Shown: positions 36,017-46,341 of the stretch, piece by piece
Layout: each line of letters starts with the position of its first letter
How positions within the stretch are numbered: the stretch's first letter is position 1
DNA from: Entonaema liquescens
Lineage: Eukaryota; Ascomycota; Sordariomycetes; Xylariales; Xylariaceae
Assembly: GCA_902805475.1 (NCBI GenBank)
Contig: CADCSX010000023.1
Span: 620,001 to 684,000 of the forward strand
DNA length: 64,000 nt
Direction of reading: 5' to 3'
Made by a program: the position numbers and the translations under genes
Notes under the pieces: generated by a model
Told to the model about the DNA's origin: nothing
Database searches by the model: none
Seen by the model: only the letters and a program-made list of their open reading frames with translations

Positions 36017-37196
36017 AATGAAGCGGAATGTCTCGGTCGTGTGCTCGGCGGATTGGGTAAGTGGGATGAATTTTGGGGAGCTTGTTTGCTCAACTTGGCG
36101 AAGCGAAGGATTCAAGGTTGGGTATGATTAAAGAAAAAAAAAGAAGAATGCGGGATGCAGGTTTGCAGGTTTGCAGGTCTGACAAATGCAAAAAGTTCTT
36201 GCGCAATAATATTTTAGAGGTTCTTTTTTTTCTCGAGTTTTGGGTTATAGGTTGAGGTTAGGTAAAGTTAGGTAAATAAAGTGAGGTTGTGAGATTATGT
36301 TGTGGTAAAGTGGTAAAGTGGTAAAGTGGTAGAGTAGGGCGAGTCAAAGAAATGATGCAGTTGGAGTAAGTTTTAGCTGCACTTGGTTCGTCTTGGTTGG
36401 TCTTGGTTGACTTTGGTTGGCCTGAAGTGCTTAGTCCTAGGCTGCTAGGTACTTTGGTCCTTGGGTTTGAAAAAGTGGATGTTATTTTTCTGCAAGTGCG
36501 AGTTTTTGGGTCCCAAAAATTCGAAGATCGGAATTTTTTAACCAGGGTTACCGTTAGCTGCTTACCCTAGACCCGCCCTTTATCTCACACTTGCTCCCCT
36601 AATCCAACGGCTCATGCCATGGCCCTGGTCTGACAACTGATACAATTGTACGGATCCGTAAACTTGAACCTGACGTAGCCGTACTTTTTTTCCCACCGGC
36701 GAAACTTGCAGAAACCTTAAGAATCACAAAGTGGAACAATGATCAAATTCACGATATTTAGTCCATATTAAATCCAAATAAACTGCGCAACGTTTTATAT
36801 ATATATTAATGCTCTTTATTACCAATCCATTTCCGTATAGTCATCCTTATTTTAGGTTTCTATACAACTGAATAGCTAGCCTTATAGCAATATCCTATAA
36901 CTCTAGTGCCTAAACACCATGTATCTCGGAAATCATCGTACCTGTGTACCTGACAGCAAGGCTGAGCATGTACGATCTATGCGCTGTACCAATATTACCA
37001 TTACCAACGGCCTCCGTCAAGTCCGGTCTACAGCAGTATGTGTATCCACTCACTTGTTACCTCGCGCAAGACGCGCTTGATCAAGGTAAGACAAGAAAAA
37101 AAGGACACTTCAGATATGCCTTGGCTCCGAATATCAGTATCCCCTTATTGGGCTAACTCGGAAGTATATTAATAAGGCTGGTAATCTCATTCTACT
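36017..37196. promoter_or_regulatory. Upstream region of the YAG7-like gene, with tandem repeat
   Basis: Four tandem copies of the 8-base unit GTGGTAAA (last copy GTGGTAGA) lie at about 36302-36333, followed by repeated TTGG-type motifs (CTTGGTTGG) near 36383-36423. No ORF is supported between here and the CENP-W gene. Confidence 0.5.
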
Positions 37197-37623
37197 TCAT
37201 CCCTTGAACTTGGCTAGGGTATCCTTTAGGCACATTAGTGGTTTTATCTTTCGCACTTATAAAAAACGCGCTTGTAACTTACCGCAGTGGCTTTTTTCAC
37301 ACTCCTAGCACTTATACCCCTTTCGCCAGATTGTTTCGCGTCGATAGCTGCCTCCTTCATGAGTCTATAATTTGTATGGTTAATATTTCCACGAAAAGGT
37401 ACAAGGTAAGGTAGAAGGGGTGAATAAAATCTTACGTTTGCATGAAAAGCACGTAGTCTAGGAATATCTATAGTGGTGCACATCTCTAGTTAGAACGCGT
37501 CGTGAACACGGGCCAAGCTAGCCTTACCATGACATCGACGTTCTTGCTGACGTTGCAGTTGGAATGCGCTTTTACGATCTTTTTCACGGTGGCCCTCGGG
37601 TACAGTTTCTGTCCTGGTGCCAT
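37197..37623 (-). CDS. Centromere protein W homologue (histone-fold)
   Basis: Four small exons: 37528-37623 (96 bases), 37436-37467 (32), 37283-37364 (82) and 37197-37223 (27), all in phase, giving 78 residues. CENP-W pairs with CENP-T in the constitutive centromere-associated network at the inner kinetochore. Motifs: MAPGQKLYPRATVKKIVKAH, NCNVSKNVDVMIFLDYVLFM, QTLMKEAAIDAKQSGERGI, SARSVKKATADTLAKFKG at the C-terminus. The short size and histone-fold helix pattern fit fungal CENP-W. The last exon has only 27 bases. A partner CENP-T gene is not in this window. Confidence 0.87.
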
Positions 37624-38322
37624 CTTGAGTTGTATTAAATGAGAAAGGTGAGTTGGGTTGTGATCATGTCTTGTTTGGTTGACCAAAGGCGTTCTTCAAA
37701 TGATGGATTGTGAAATCGAATTGCTAAATCGAATTGCTAAATCGAATTGTTGATTTTGAAGATGGCAGCTAACAAAAGCCCCACCAATCGGCATCAACAG
37801 ACAGCTGTACGCACATTACAGGTACAGAGGTACACAAGTAGTACCTAACATCGTGCCTCAAAGGAGCTTGGGCCAGATCTCCACTCTAGAACCCTTGAAT
37901 TGACTTGCAGCTTCCACCCAGGAACATGGGGCGAATCCAACATCGTCATCACGTGTTATAGTCAACATCAAACATCAATCTTTAATAGTATAGGTATTGT
38001 ACATGTTTCTCTTCATGTTACTAAGCGAGGTTATTGTAGAGAAACTATCAAACTATTCAACTATTCATACTAGTTATATAAAATAAAGCAGAATGTGCTA
38101 TAAACAAGCTAGTACCCGAAATACAAAAAGATGACCTTCATACATATATATATATATATGTTTTTTCTTGGGCCGAAACAGAAAACCCCAAGAGAACGAG
38201 ACCCAACCGCGAAACGAACGGTATTCAAATGCCAGTATTTCCTTAGCCGCTCCTTCTGCTATGCATAGTTATGCTGCTATACGATTAATCCTGAACCGGT
38301 CCCGATCCCATGTGCGAGTCAC
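37624..38322. other. Gene-less spacer with tandem repeat
   Basis: Three copies of a 13-base unit AAATCGAATTGCT lie at about 37712-37748, just upstream of the CENP-W gene. An AT microsatellite (TATATATATATATATG) is at about 38145-38160. No ORF supported. Confidence 0.5.
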
Positions 38323-40528
38323 CTAAACCGTCGATATAACATCTTGAGGCCAAGGAGCATCATCATATGCTATGAGGGAGCTGTTGTTATACATTTCCGA
38401 CACACCAAAATCGTTGGGATAAGTAGACTGAGGCTCGGTCCAATTACTAAAAATGTCGTCAAGCGTATGGTCCATTGACTGCGTATCCAGTTGTTCTGAG
38501 CTGATATCGATGTTGTGCGATTTGTATGCGTAATGTTGCCCACTCTGCGCTTCTCTCGTGTCGTTGTCTGGCGAGAAGCACCTTGGGGTGCTGAGTATAC
38601 TTACTTGGTAATCGGGCCCGAAAGAAGCATCTCCGGTTATACTTTCCTCCATAGCCTCAACAAATCCGCTTTCCGGTGACTCGGCCATCCGTGTTTCGGG
38701 GCCGACGTAGCTAGAGTTTTGGCGACATTGACGGAAGGCTTTTGGTCGCGGTAGAATCGCCTCTATGTTTTCTTGAACTATGTTCATTATCATTTGGGAA
38801 ATCCGATCTCGGTTTACCGTCCAGTCAGATTTCACCTGCACGAGAAGTGCGTTGACGCCTTGGGCAATACTCCCTTTAGTGTCTTCGTACTGGTCAAATA
38901 CTTCATAGTCTTCCACAACAGGATCAAACCCTATTTTAAGTTAGACTAGGAAAGGGACTGGATGAAAGGGGTAGAAATTACTGTGATCGGGAATTATGGT
39001 GTCGCCTAGAAATAAAGCTTCCCATAAGGGTACCCAATCTTTGATCTTTTGATCAATCCCCCTGCTCTTTAATTGCGATTCGACCGTTTCTCCAAACCCA
39101 TCCTCAGGATCAGAATTTCTAACAATTGACCGTGATCCAGGTGGAAAAGGGCACTGCCGATAGTGTACCATTAGTTCGGAACTTGATAAAAACCCTTCTT
39201 GGCGCCGGGTGCATGTGTCTTTGAAGTGGACTGATGTAAGATGCTTCCTGCTACAGTTAGCTTACTATAATGATATGATGCGATGGCATCTTTCTCGCCG
39301 TCCATCTGTAGTGATTACTAATGCGCAATGTGTTGAGAATGACTACGGATATAAGGGGAAACAGAACTCACTTTAATTCCGTCATATTTGAAAATGGCTT
39401 ATTAGCGCATTTCTCATGGTCTCGAATGCTGAATCTGATGGGGTTCCGCTTCCTATATGGGCAGCTAAATCCCTCTTGAATCCGATACTTTCTATTCTTC
39501 TCTTTGACACTTAGGCTGTTCTGTGGAGAAGAACCAGAATCGGATGTCCTCCCGCATATGGGAACTAACCCCCTGGAGGAAGATTGTTTAGACTTGTCGG
39601 TTAGAGGCCGGATAGCACGAGTAGATCTGCTGCTGCTGCTGCTCTCCCCAGTACCATATGCGTCTCCTGGAATAGAATCAAATTCATCATCCCGTAGGCA
39701 ATGCCCTTCATCTCGTAGTATATTGGTGCACTGCCCTTTCACCTGTTCAAAGGCATAAATGACACGAATAGGCCGTACAAGTCTACGGAGACTTATACCA
39801 AACCATTGCGACAAAGCCTCATCCGCTGCTTTCTCAAGATCTGTCACGAGGCAAACCAAAAGGTGAGGACACAACTTCGTTGTTCCGCAAGGAACTCTAA
39901 CTAAGGAAGCTCTGAAGCCAGAGCTATACATACAAAACAGTTTCTTTGTTCTAAGGGAGTCTCAAGTGAGACCCCTGACAAGATCTATATCTTCATCTTC
40001 CGAATCCTTACCCGTATTATCGAAGCTCCCATGAGAACTAGGTGTCTCTGCACCTGGAGAGAAGTCCGATAACTCATTGGCAATACTTAAACTTTGGTCA
40101 TGGCCCATACTCGATGCCTTGCCTGGTATTGACGTCCACTGGCCTGGAGATGATATAAAGTTATCGTTCTTACTTAACTGTGAAGCCTCCAGGGTAGAAT
40201 GATAATGAAGTAAAGTATTGTTGGTTTGAATGTTGGAGGTGTCATGAGACTGAAAATACTGACCTCCTTTGGCAAGGCTTGGTTCAATGCCAAGAAGGGC
40301 CGCGTCCGGGGGATCCTTATTCACCACCTTTGCTGGATATAATGCTGGGCTTGGAGGCGTTGAATGTAGAGGAGAGGTGCAATGTGTAGAATGAGAAGCT
40401 TGATGACGATGTCGCCTGGAGAAGGTGGAACCATACGATTTTGAACCCGATACTGACATGGTTCCCGCTGAGGAGATGTCTTCTGCAGCATTCTGGTTTT
40501 TGTTTGAGCTGATAGTTGACCAAGGCAT
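38323..40528 (-). CDS. Four-exon zinc-finger-like fungal protein (putative regulator)
   Basis: Four exons: 39973-40528, 39372-39840, 38982-39247 and 38323-38930, all joining in phase, giving 632 residues. The first exon is Ser/His/Asn-rich and probably disordered. The join at 39973/39840 gives DLVRDLEKAADEALSQWFG and uses a weak GTCTCA donor. The second and third exons form an atypical finger region, CPYRKRNPIRFSIRDHEKC...FSNMTELKKHLTSVH...C...FLSSSELMVHYRQCP, a pattern seen in a family of uncharacterised filamentous-fungus proteins that accompany HET- and TF-type genes. The fourth exon starts RFDPVVEDYEVF. I infer nucleic-acid or protein binding; no target is known. The alternative of two separate genes is less likely because all phases close. 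Confidence 0.75.
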
Positions 40529-40783
40529 GTCTGCTGCGCGTTGCTTTTATACTTATAGGAAGTATGTAATGATTAATTTTGATGGATGTGGCGCAGTGAG
40601 TTGCTTTGAGAGCCACTGAGAATCTTACTCCGTACAGAAAAAACAAATAGTATTAATCTCGGGAATGTAGCGTAATGTAACACTATGATGGCTAGAGTCA
40701 ACGATTTTGTCGATTATTAAATGCATAGATTGTTTTCCAGTATAAATCCAAAAGAAAAGTAAAGGTTTTTGCTATTGGTTCAG

Positions 40784-41395
40784 TCAAATCAAACTGAACT
40801 GTACATTTCTCAACCAATCCTGTACTATTGTCGTTTCGGCGTGTTTGACGACTTCTGCATGGAAAAAGTAGCCAATCCCATCTGAATCACCGCTGCGATA
40901 GTAACGTGGCTGCATATATTTGATCGGGTCTGAGTAGTGGGATTTGATGGGACCAGCGGTCACATCCACCACGATTAGACGTAGTTCGTCCTCCCATGCT
41001 TTTTACCAAGGTATTTTGGTCAATCCATTACCACCGAAAAACGTGTTTAGGGAGCCGCACTCATGTCGCGAAGAGTACTCGTGGCCCCTCTTGATCCAAA
41101 CAAAACAATCTTTTTCCTGCCCTGGGTGAGTTTTCCTAAACCAATGGGATGTGCTGAGAAATCTTTCCGCCAGTCCAATGTTTCTAAGCCCCTCGTATAT
41201 GCCCGCCTTGATGTGTTCAAATTATAATTGTTCTTGAAGAAAAGAAAGTCCATCCCATCCTTACCTTAGAATTCTTGCCGTGCATATTTCGAAGAGTACT
41301 CTTCACGATCACAAGTAATATGGAATGAGGCTCTTCTGGTTTAGGCTTCGTATTGATGTCCCCTTGAAGAGAGTTTCCCCAACATGAGGACTACT
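40784..41395 (-). pseudogene. Disrupted hypothetical gene with in-frame TAA
   Basis: Exon A is open from about 41395 to 41265 and carries GDINTKPKPEEPHSILLVIV. Exon B runs 41206 to 40784 and reads AGIYEGLRNIGLAERFLSTS through LRLIVVDVTAGPIKSHYS to VQDWLRNVQFSLI. The 58-base intron (41207-41264) has a GTAAGG donor. In exon B a single in-frame TAA lies at 41003-41005, inside otherwise continuous protein-like sequence. Skipping it by splicing would need an intron of 33 or 36 bases, below the usual fungal minimum. I do not recognise the family. A further ORF at 41479-41754 on the same strand may be its 5' part. It is a probable relic, possibly a lineage-specific gene. Confidence 0.5.
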
Positions 41396-42589
41396 TCAAG
41401 CGTATACCTAGACTTAAGCTTCGGTCGATTTGCGGCAAAAGAAGATAAACGAATTATTCTGAAATAGATCAGGCTTTTCTATGTGTGAATGCGTATATAA
41501 ACTGTTTGAAACTCCTCGCGTCTCTTAAAGCGAATGTCGTTTCCCTGCGGCAAAAGGCCCTCTTCGTAGGTTAAACAGCAAGAATTCAAGAGTAATTTCT
41601 TATCAAGTTTAATAAATCCTATTGGCCCCTGTTTGCATATATCGAGAGCAATCGCATAATTTAAAACGACTATTGCATTTGTTAGCGTATCAAAATATTT
41701 CCTCATTGCTCCTGCAATGTCTCCTACTGCACACATACCAGATACACGAAGCAACGATAAGACGTAAGTGTTCTGTACCTAGTGCTTTCATTGGGCTATA
41801 GTGATAAGTCTTTTCCCCTCCAACTAAATAAATGCTAGCGCTGCAAGAAACTGTTCAGACATACCACTTGCTGAATATTTGGGTGATAAAAGTTCCTTAC
41901 AGGACCGCCTCATTCAAAGAAGCATGGGAACCTGGGAGCCCCGAGACGACAAAGCCCGTGCAAAGGAAATACTCGACCAGATTGAGGAATGCAATAAGAA
42001 ATACCAATCATGCGGTCCTACGAGTCAAAAGAAACAAGGCTGAAGGCACGAAATGTGTATACCTACCACACTAAGAGGTACCCATGATGCTTTTCAATCC
42101 GAGTGCTGGCTAACAAATCCCGGACTAGGCAGCCAAGATACAAGAAAAAAGGATTCCTACTATACACACAACAAGCTAATACAGGAGAATGGAGAGTATA
42201 TTGCACGTTGTAAAATTATTCACATGGCAGAGAGTTGTCTAGTAGGGGTTTGATGAAGCCAACCTAAGGATACAATCGTTGTAATAGCAACAGTGTTGTT
42301 TACTATGGACCTAAGGTATATTAGAAACATAGGCTTACAGCTATATTAAATGATTCCATGGCCACCCAATCCTCTAGGCACTCGGGCCTCGGACGATTGG
42401 TAAACGAACATGATCGAATTTGGCAACATCACCTACCTCTTTGAGGGAATTCCATGCGTTAGCTGACCTAAACGATATGGCTTCAATGGGTAGACTTGCA
42501 TTAATACGTATTGGAGGATATGACTGGTTCATATAATGGTGGCAAATGTCTAAGAGTTACATTAGGTAGGCAGGTACTTGTCTGGGTAT
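41396..42589. other. Mostly gene-less flank of the transposon
   Basis: Apart from a 91-codon minus-strand ORF at 41479-41754 that could belong to the disrupted gene, no coding region is supported. Confidence 0.4.
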
Positions 42590-43498
42590 TAGTTAAAGAG
42601 TGATGCTATTTACAGATTACCTTGCCAGCCCTTCCACGTAGATTACCCCACCGAACGGCTGTAAGTGACTGACACGTTAAATTGACTAGTAATTACCAGT
42701 AAAATGACATGCCACTATTCAGACCCTGAGGAAACTTGAATTTAAGGTCTATTTACTATTTACAGGTCAATTTTACTTACTTAGGCCCCTAAAAATTCAA
42801 GTCTACTGAGCGTATTACTGAGTGTTCAATTGAGTGTTTAAGAGGGGTTACTTATAAGCATCAATATTCAACCGTATTTTGCTTGAAACACAATTGATTT
42901 TGAAGATATTTACATCTTTAGATGCGCCTCGTTACGGTAATTACATAGATCTATTTATTTTATATTGAAAGCGTTATTATCGTGTATTATTTGACTGTGA
43001 ATATTGTCCTCCTTAGCTAAAGCGCAGCTATTTGCAGATTGATTTTTCTTATTTGTAGATTAGTTTTCAAACACTCAGTAATATCTCCTTTAAACCACGG
43101 TATTATTTTACGAAAATCATATCTTTAGATTGCCTATTTTACAAGGACTTAAGCAATATAAGTTATTAAGATATTACTCTTTGAATTACCTTATTTGTAG
43201 ATTGGTTGAGGCTATTCGCAGATTGATTTTTCTTATTTGTAGATTGATTTTCTAATAAATATAGCCGTATTTAATTAAAATTAATATCAATCGATGCGCC
43301 TCGAGGAGTAGAGTTTAAATATACTAATCATTTGAAATTATCTCCTAATATAAGTACGAAACAATTGATTGTATGATAATTGAGTTAAGATGTTAAAATA
43401 CGGTAATTTTTGAGTCACCTGCGTACAGCTGCTTTAGTGGGGTAATCTACGTGGAAGGACTGGCATGGTAATCTGTAAATAGCATCACTCTAGTTAAA
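42590..43498. mobile_element. Complete non-autonomous hAT-like DNA transposon (MITE-like, 893 bp)
   Basis: The element (42598-43490) has terminal inverted repeats of 53 bases with two mismatches, starting GAGTGATGCTATTTACAGAT at both ends; weaker pairing continues to about 75 bases. It is flanked by a perfect 8-base duplication, TAGTTAAA, at 42590-42597 and 43491-43498. An 8-base target duplication and subterminal repeats of TTTGYAGATT (about 43030-43080 and 43190-43255) point to the hAT superfamily, although the terminal bases are not the classic CAGNG. The interior has no ORF of note, so it would need a transposase in trans. The near-perfect repeats suggest recent insertion. Confidence 0.92.
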
Positions 43499-43912
43499 TA
43501 TGTAATAGTACCTACGTCAAGAGATGTTGTTAGCTGAACCTTGATATAAATCTTCCTATATATACGCACAGCCAACTAAGTAGGAGCACATAACTTTCAT
43601 TTATTACAAGTCAACAGGGTTACCACTAAAAAGTGTCGCTGGATACTGGGTCTAAGTATATAAATAGAGCACTCTAGCCATTACACTCACTTTATCAATC
43701 GAATTGTTACGCACGCACGATATGAATATTGAGTACCTCTAATTGATTATTTTAGAGCATTAAAATGTTAATCTAAAAATAAGATCATCTAGATATTCTC
43801 TAGATGTCTTGTGAGACTAATAAGTCCCAAGAAGTGAAATATGAAGGAGGACTTTATGAGAACCCTGGACGATCATAAGATATCATCTCAGTATTCCAAA
43901 GTCTGACTCCCT

Positions 43913-44353
43913 CTAGTTCGTAGGAACAACGGTAGCACTGCTCTCAGTAGCATTGCCCTCGGTAGCATTACCCGATCCCGCAAGCTCAACGAAATGCATT
44001 CGCTGGCCTTTGGAGTTGAAGAACTGGTGCTCTCCATCCTCTCCTACCGCACGGAAGCTATCAGCGCAGCAGCTGCCATACTATAGAGACAAAACAGGTT
44101 AGTAATTATGCACATGATGTATGATTCAAGTATAGGTAGTAAATATATTAGAGGGTGGTGGTAGACTTACGACTCCTGAGCAACCGCCATTGGTACAGTC
44201 GCGCGACTCGCACCAAACGCAGCCGGGAATACAGCAGAATTCGTAGAACACTCGTGTGTCGAGCGTAGATCCCTGGATGGGACCGGCGTGGACGAGGGCC
44301 AGGGGAGCGCTGACGATGGCGCCAATGAGGTAAGCGAGAGTAGAGAACTGCAT
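43913..44353 (-). CDS. Small secreted cysteine-rich protein (paralogue B)
   Basis: Two exons, 44171-44353 (183 bases) and 43913-44080, giving 116 residues. MQFSTLAYLIGAIVSAPLAL is a signal peptide. The mature part has CC-x3-C-x2-C-x4-C-x4-C-x6-CC, identical in spacing to the paralogue at 23966-24422, followed by VGEDGEHQFFNSKGQRMHFV. Here the YGSCC segment and the tail are in one exon, whereas paralogue A splits them. A C-terminal extension repeats NATEG/NATES and ends VVPTN; both Asn residues are in N-glycosylation sequons. The 893-bp transposon lies 415 bases beyond the stop codon. Function is unknown; a secreted effector or antimicrobial-like role is an inference from size, signal peptide and cysteines. 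Confidence 0.85.
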
Positions 44354-45236
44354 CGTGAATGATATGAAGCTTTACGGGCTGTTTGCGTCTAAGGCTGGAT
44401 AAGGGGTAAATATGTTTGGTTTTGAGTGAATAGATGAGGTTGTTGATTGGAATCTATGCAAGATAGGATGATGAGAGAAGTAAGAAATAAAATCGTCTTC
44501 CAAGTGACCTTTATATATTTATTTTTAGGGAATATTGATTATGCCTCTGTAAAGATACGAATGGAAAGTTAGAAAACAGCACTGTCGTTATGTGAATGAC
44601 TACGAGTTTGTTTTGGATTAGAGTATTAGTACATTTACAATGTCATTACTCTGATGATATTCACTATTCTGGGTTTTAACGTACTGTGCTCAAGTACCAG
44701 TGATATGATAGGAAATAATTACTTCTTTGTCACATAGAGAACAACAAACCTATATTTACATTCACGGGTTTTTTGTTCTACCTAGTCACTTACGACCCCG
44801 GTACGCGTATCCTAGCACACTGTAAAAAATTGCATCAACTATTTCTATTCAAACAAGATAGTATCATCGTAAGGAGAAGAAATAAGTTGTAATGTATGTG
44901 ACTGCTGGACGGCGTATGGCTGTGATGATACTAGAATGGGATTTAATATGTGGCTAGGGAGCTAGGCCACTATGGATGCTAATCCGAGGTTGAAAAGTCA
45001 AAACATCGACGGAAGTTACGAGTGAGATATTCAATAAAAATCGAGCTGCTAATTGATGATTGTGATTTAGGGGGAAAAGGGGTAGGCTTAGTACCATACA
45101 GTTCACAATACAGTATAATACTGTACATATTCACATACTAAACCAAAGACTCAATCTCATAACCACCATCACTATTACCCATCTAAACGATCAAACCAAC
45201 CCCATCCAACAAAATAATAAATAATAAATAATAATA
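44354..45236. other. Upstream region of the Cys-rich gene; gene-less
   Basis: Lies between two divergent genes and probably contains both promoters. No repeat or ORF of note. Confidence 0.4.
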
Positions 45237-45998
45237 ATGTCCTCACCACTGCCCACACCCCGCCAATTCCTCACATCCTTAATCCAAAGCCTAAACTCAA
45301 TCCCAACTCCCACCACCACCACCACCCCCCCACACCCTAGCACCGGACCAGACAACATCAACCCGCTCAAGCTCATCCCGCCCGCCTACCGGCCCCTCCT
45401 CACCACCCTCTACGCAATATACCCATTAACTCTCCTGCCGGCTCTAGATCTTCTAGACCGCCGTCTCGCCACTCGCATCATCGTCATCACCACTGCCGCG
45501 CCGTCTAATCCTCAGGAGCACACAGGAGCAACAGAAACAGTAACGTCTGCCGGACCCTCCCACAAAGAAAAGCGGCCAGACCGCGCCTTCTTCATCGTGC
45601 GCTCCGCGCAACCGCAGCACCCGCGCCGCGACGCATCCGCCTCGGGCCCGCGGTACGTCGTGCGGCCCGACGCGTGGAACTGCAGCTGCGCGGCGTTTGC
45701 GTTTGCGGCGTTTCCGCGGGACTCGGAGCCAGGGTCGGGGCCATACATCATCGATGATTACTCTGCTCCTCAACGGCACAGCGGTAAGGAGCACCTAGAA
45801 TGGCAGTTCGGGGCGCTGAGTCTAGACGGTGCGGACGAGAGCGGGGGCGGGGGCGGGATCGGGATCGCCGGGGTGCCGTGCTGCAAGCACCTGCTGGCGT
45901 GCGTGTTGGTGGAGCGGTGGAGCGGGGTGCTTGGTGGGTATGTGGATGAGAAGGTTGTTGGGAGGGAGGAGGCGGCGGGTTTGGTGGCGGATATTTGA
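45237..45998 (+). CDS. SWIM-type zinc-finger protein (Sws1/Shu2-like)
   Basis: A 253-residue intronless protein. The SWIM signature C-x-C-xn-C-x-H is seen as NCSCAAF (about residue 149) and PCCKHLLACVLVERW (about residue 216). In fungi and animals this arrangement belongs to Sws1/Shu2, a subunit of the Shu complex that supports Rad51 filament formation in homologous recombination; the CKHLLA and VLVERW helix fits that group. The N-terminal 90 residues contain a Thr/Pro run and a LPALDLLDRR helix. The 3' half is GC-rich. The Shu2 link is an inference from the single domain and should be checked against other SWIM proteins. The start is the first Met after an AT-rich leader. Confidence 0.75.
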   Translation: MSSPLPTPRQFLTSLIQSLNSIPTPTTTTTPPHPSTGPDNINPLKLIPPAYRPLLTTLYAIYPLTLLPALDLLDRRLATRIIVITTAAPSNPQEHTGATETVTSAGPSHKEKRPDRAFFIVRSAQPQHPRRDASASGPRYVVRPDAWNCSCAAFAFAAFPRDSEPGSGPYIIDDYSAPQRHSGKEHLEWQFGALSLDGADESGGGGGIGIAGVPCCKHLLACVLVERWSGVLGGYVDEKVVGREEAAGLVADI

Positions 45999-46341
45999 GG
46001 TGATGGACGCTTTTCTATGGGATGGATGATTTTACGAAGTGACGATTATTATACCCTAGGTAGGTAGTTATCTACTCACCAACCTTAGGAAGGGCCCATT
46101 TGAGATTATAATGTAATTAATGGTGTACAAAACACCACCGGGTACTCATCACCTAATGAGGAATGAAGACTTGGGAGATAAAATCATGCCTTCATCAGGG
46201 ATTAACCCCCTCCCCCGGCCAGAACTCTATAGATTCGCACGCGTGAGGTGTCCCCAACCTCGAAATCAGCTCTCGTCCTAAGAGTATTAATGTACAGGGG
46301 TTGCAGTAAGTTTCGTATTCCGTCTACTCATAAAAGCTTTA

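Noticed and set aside
39962..39973. The four-exon zinc-finger-like locus as two separate genes
   Set aside because: A junction from 39973 to 39840 closes the frame and all later phases fit, so one gene is simpler.
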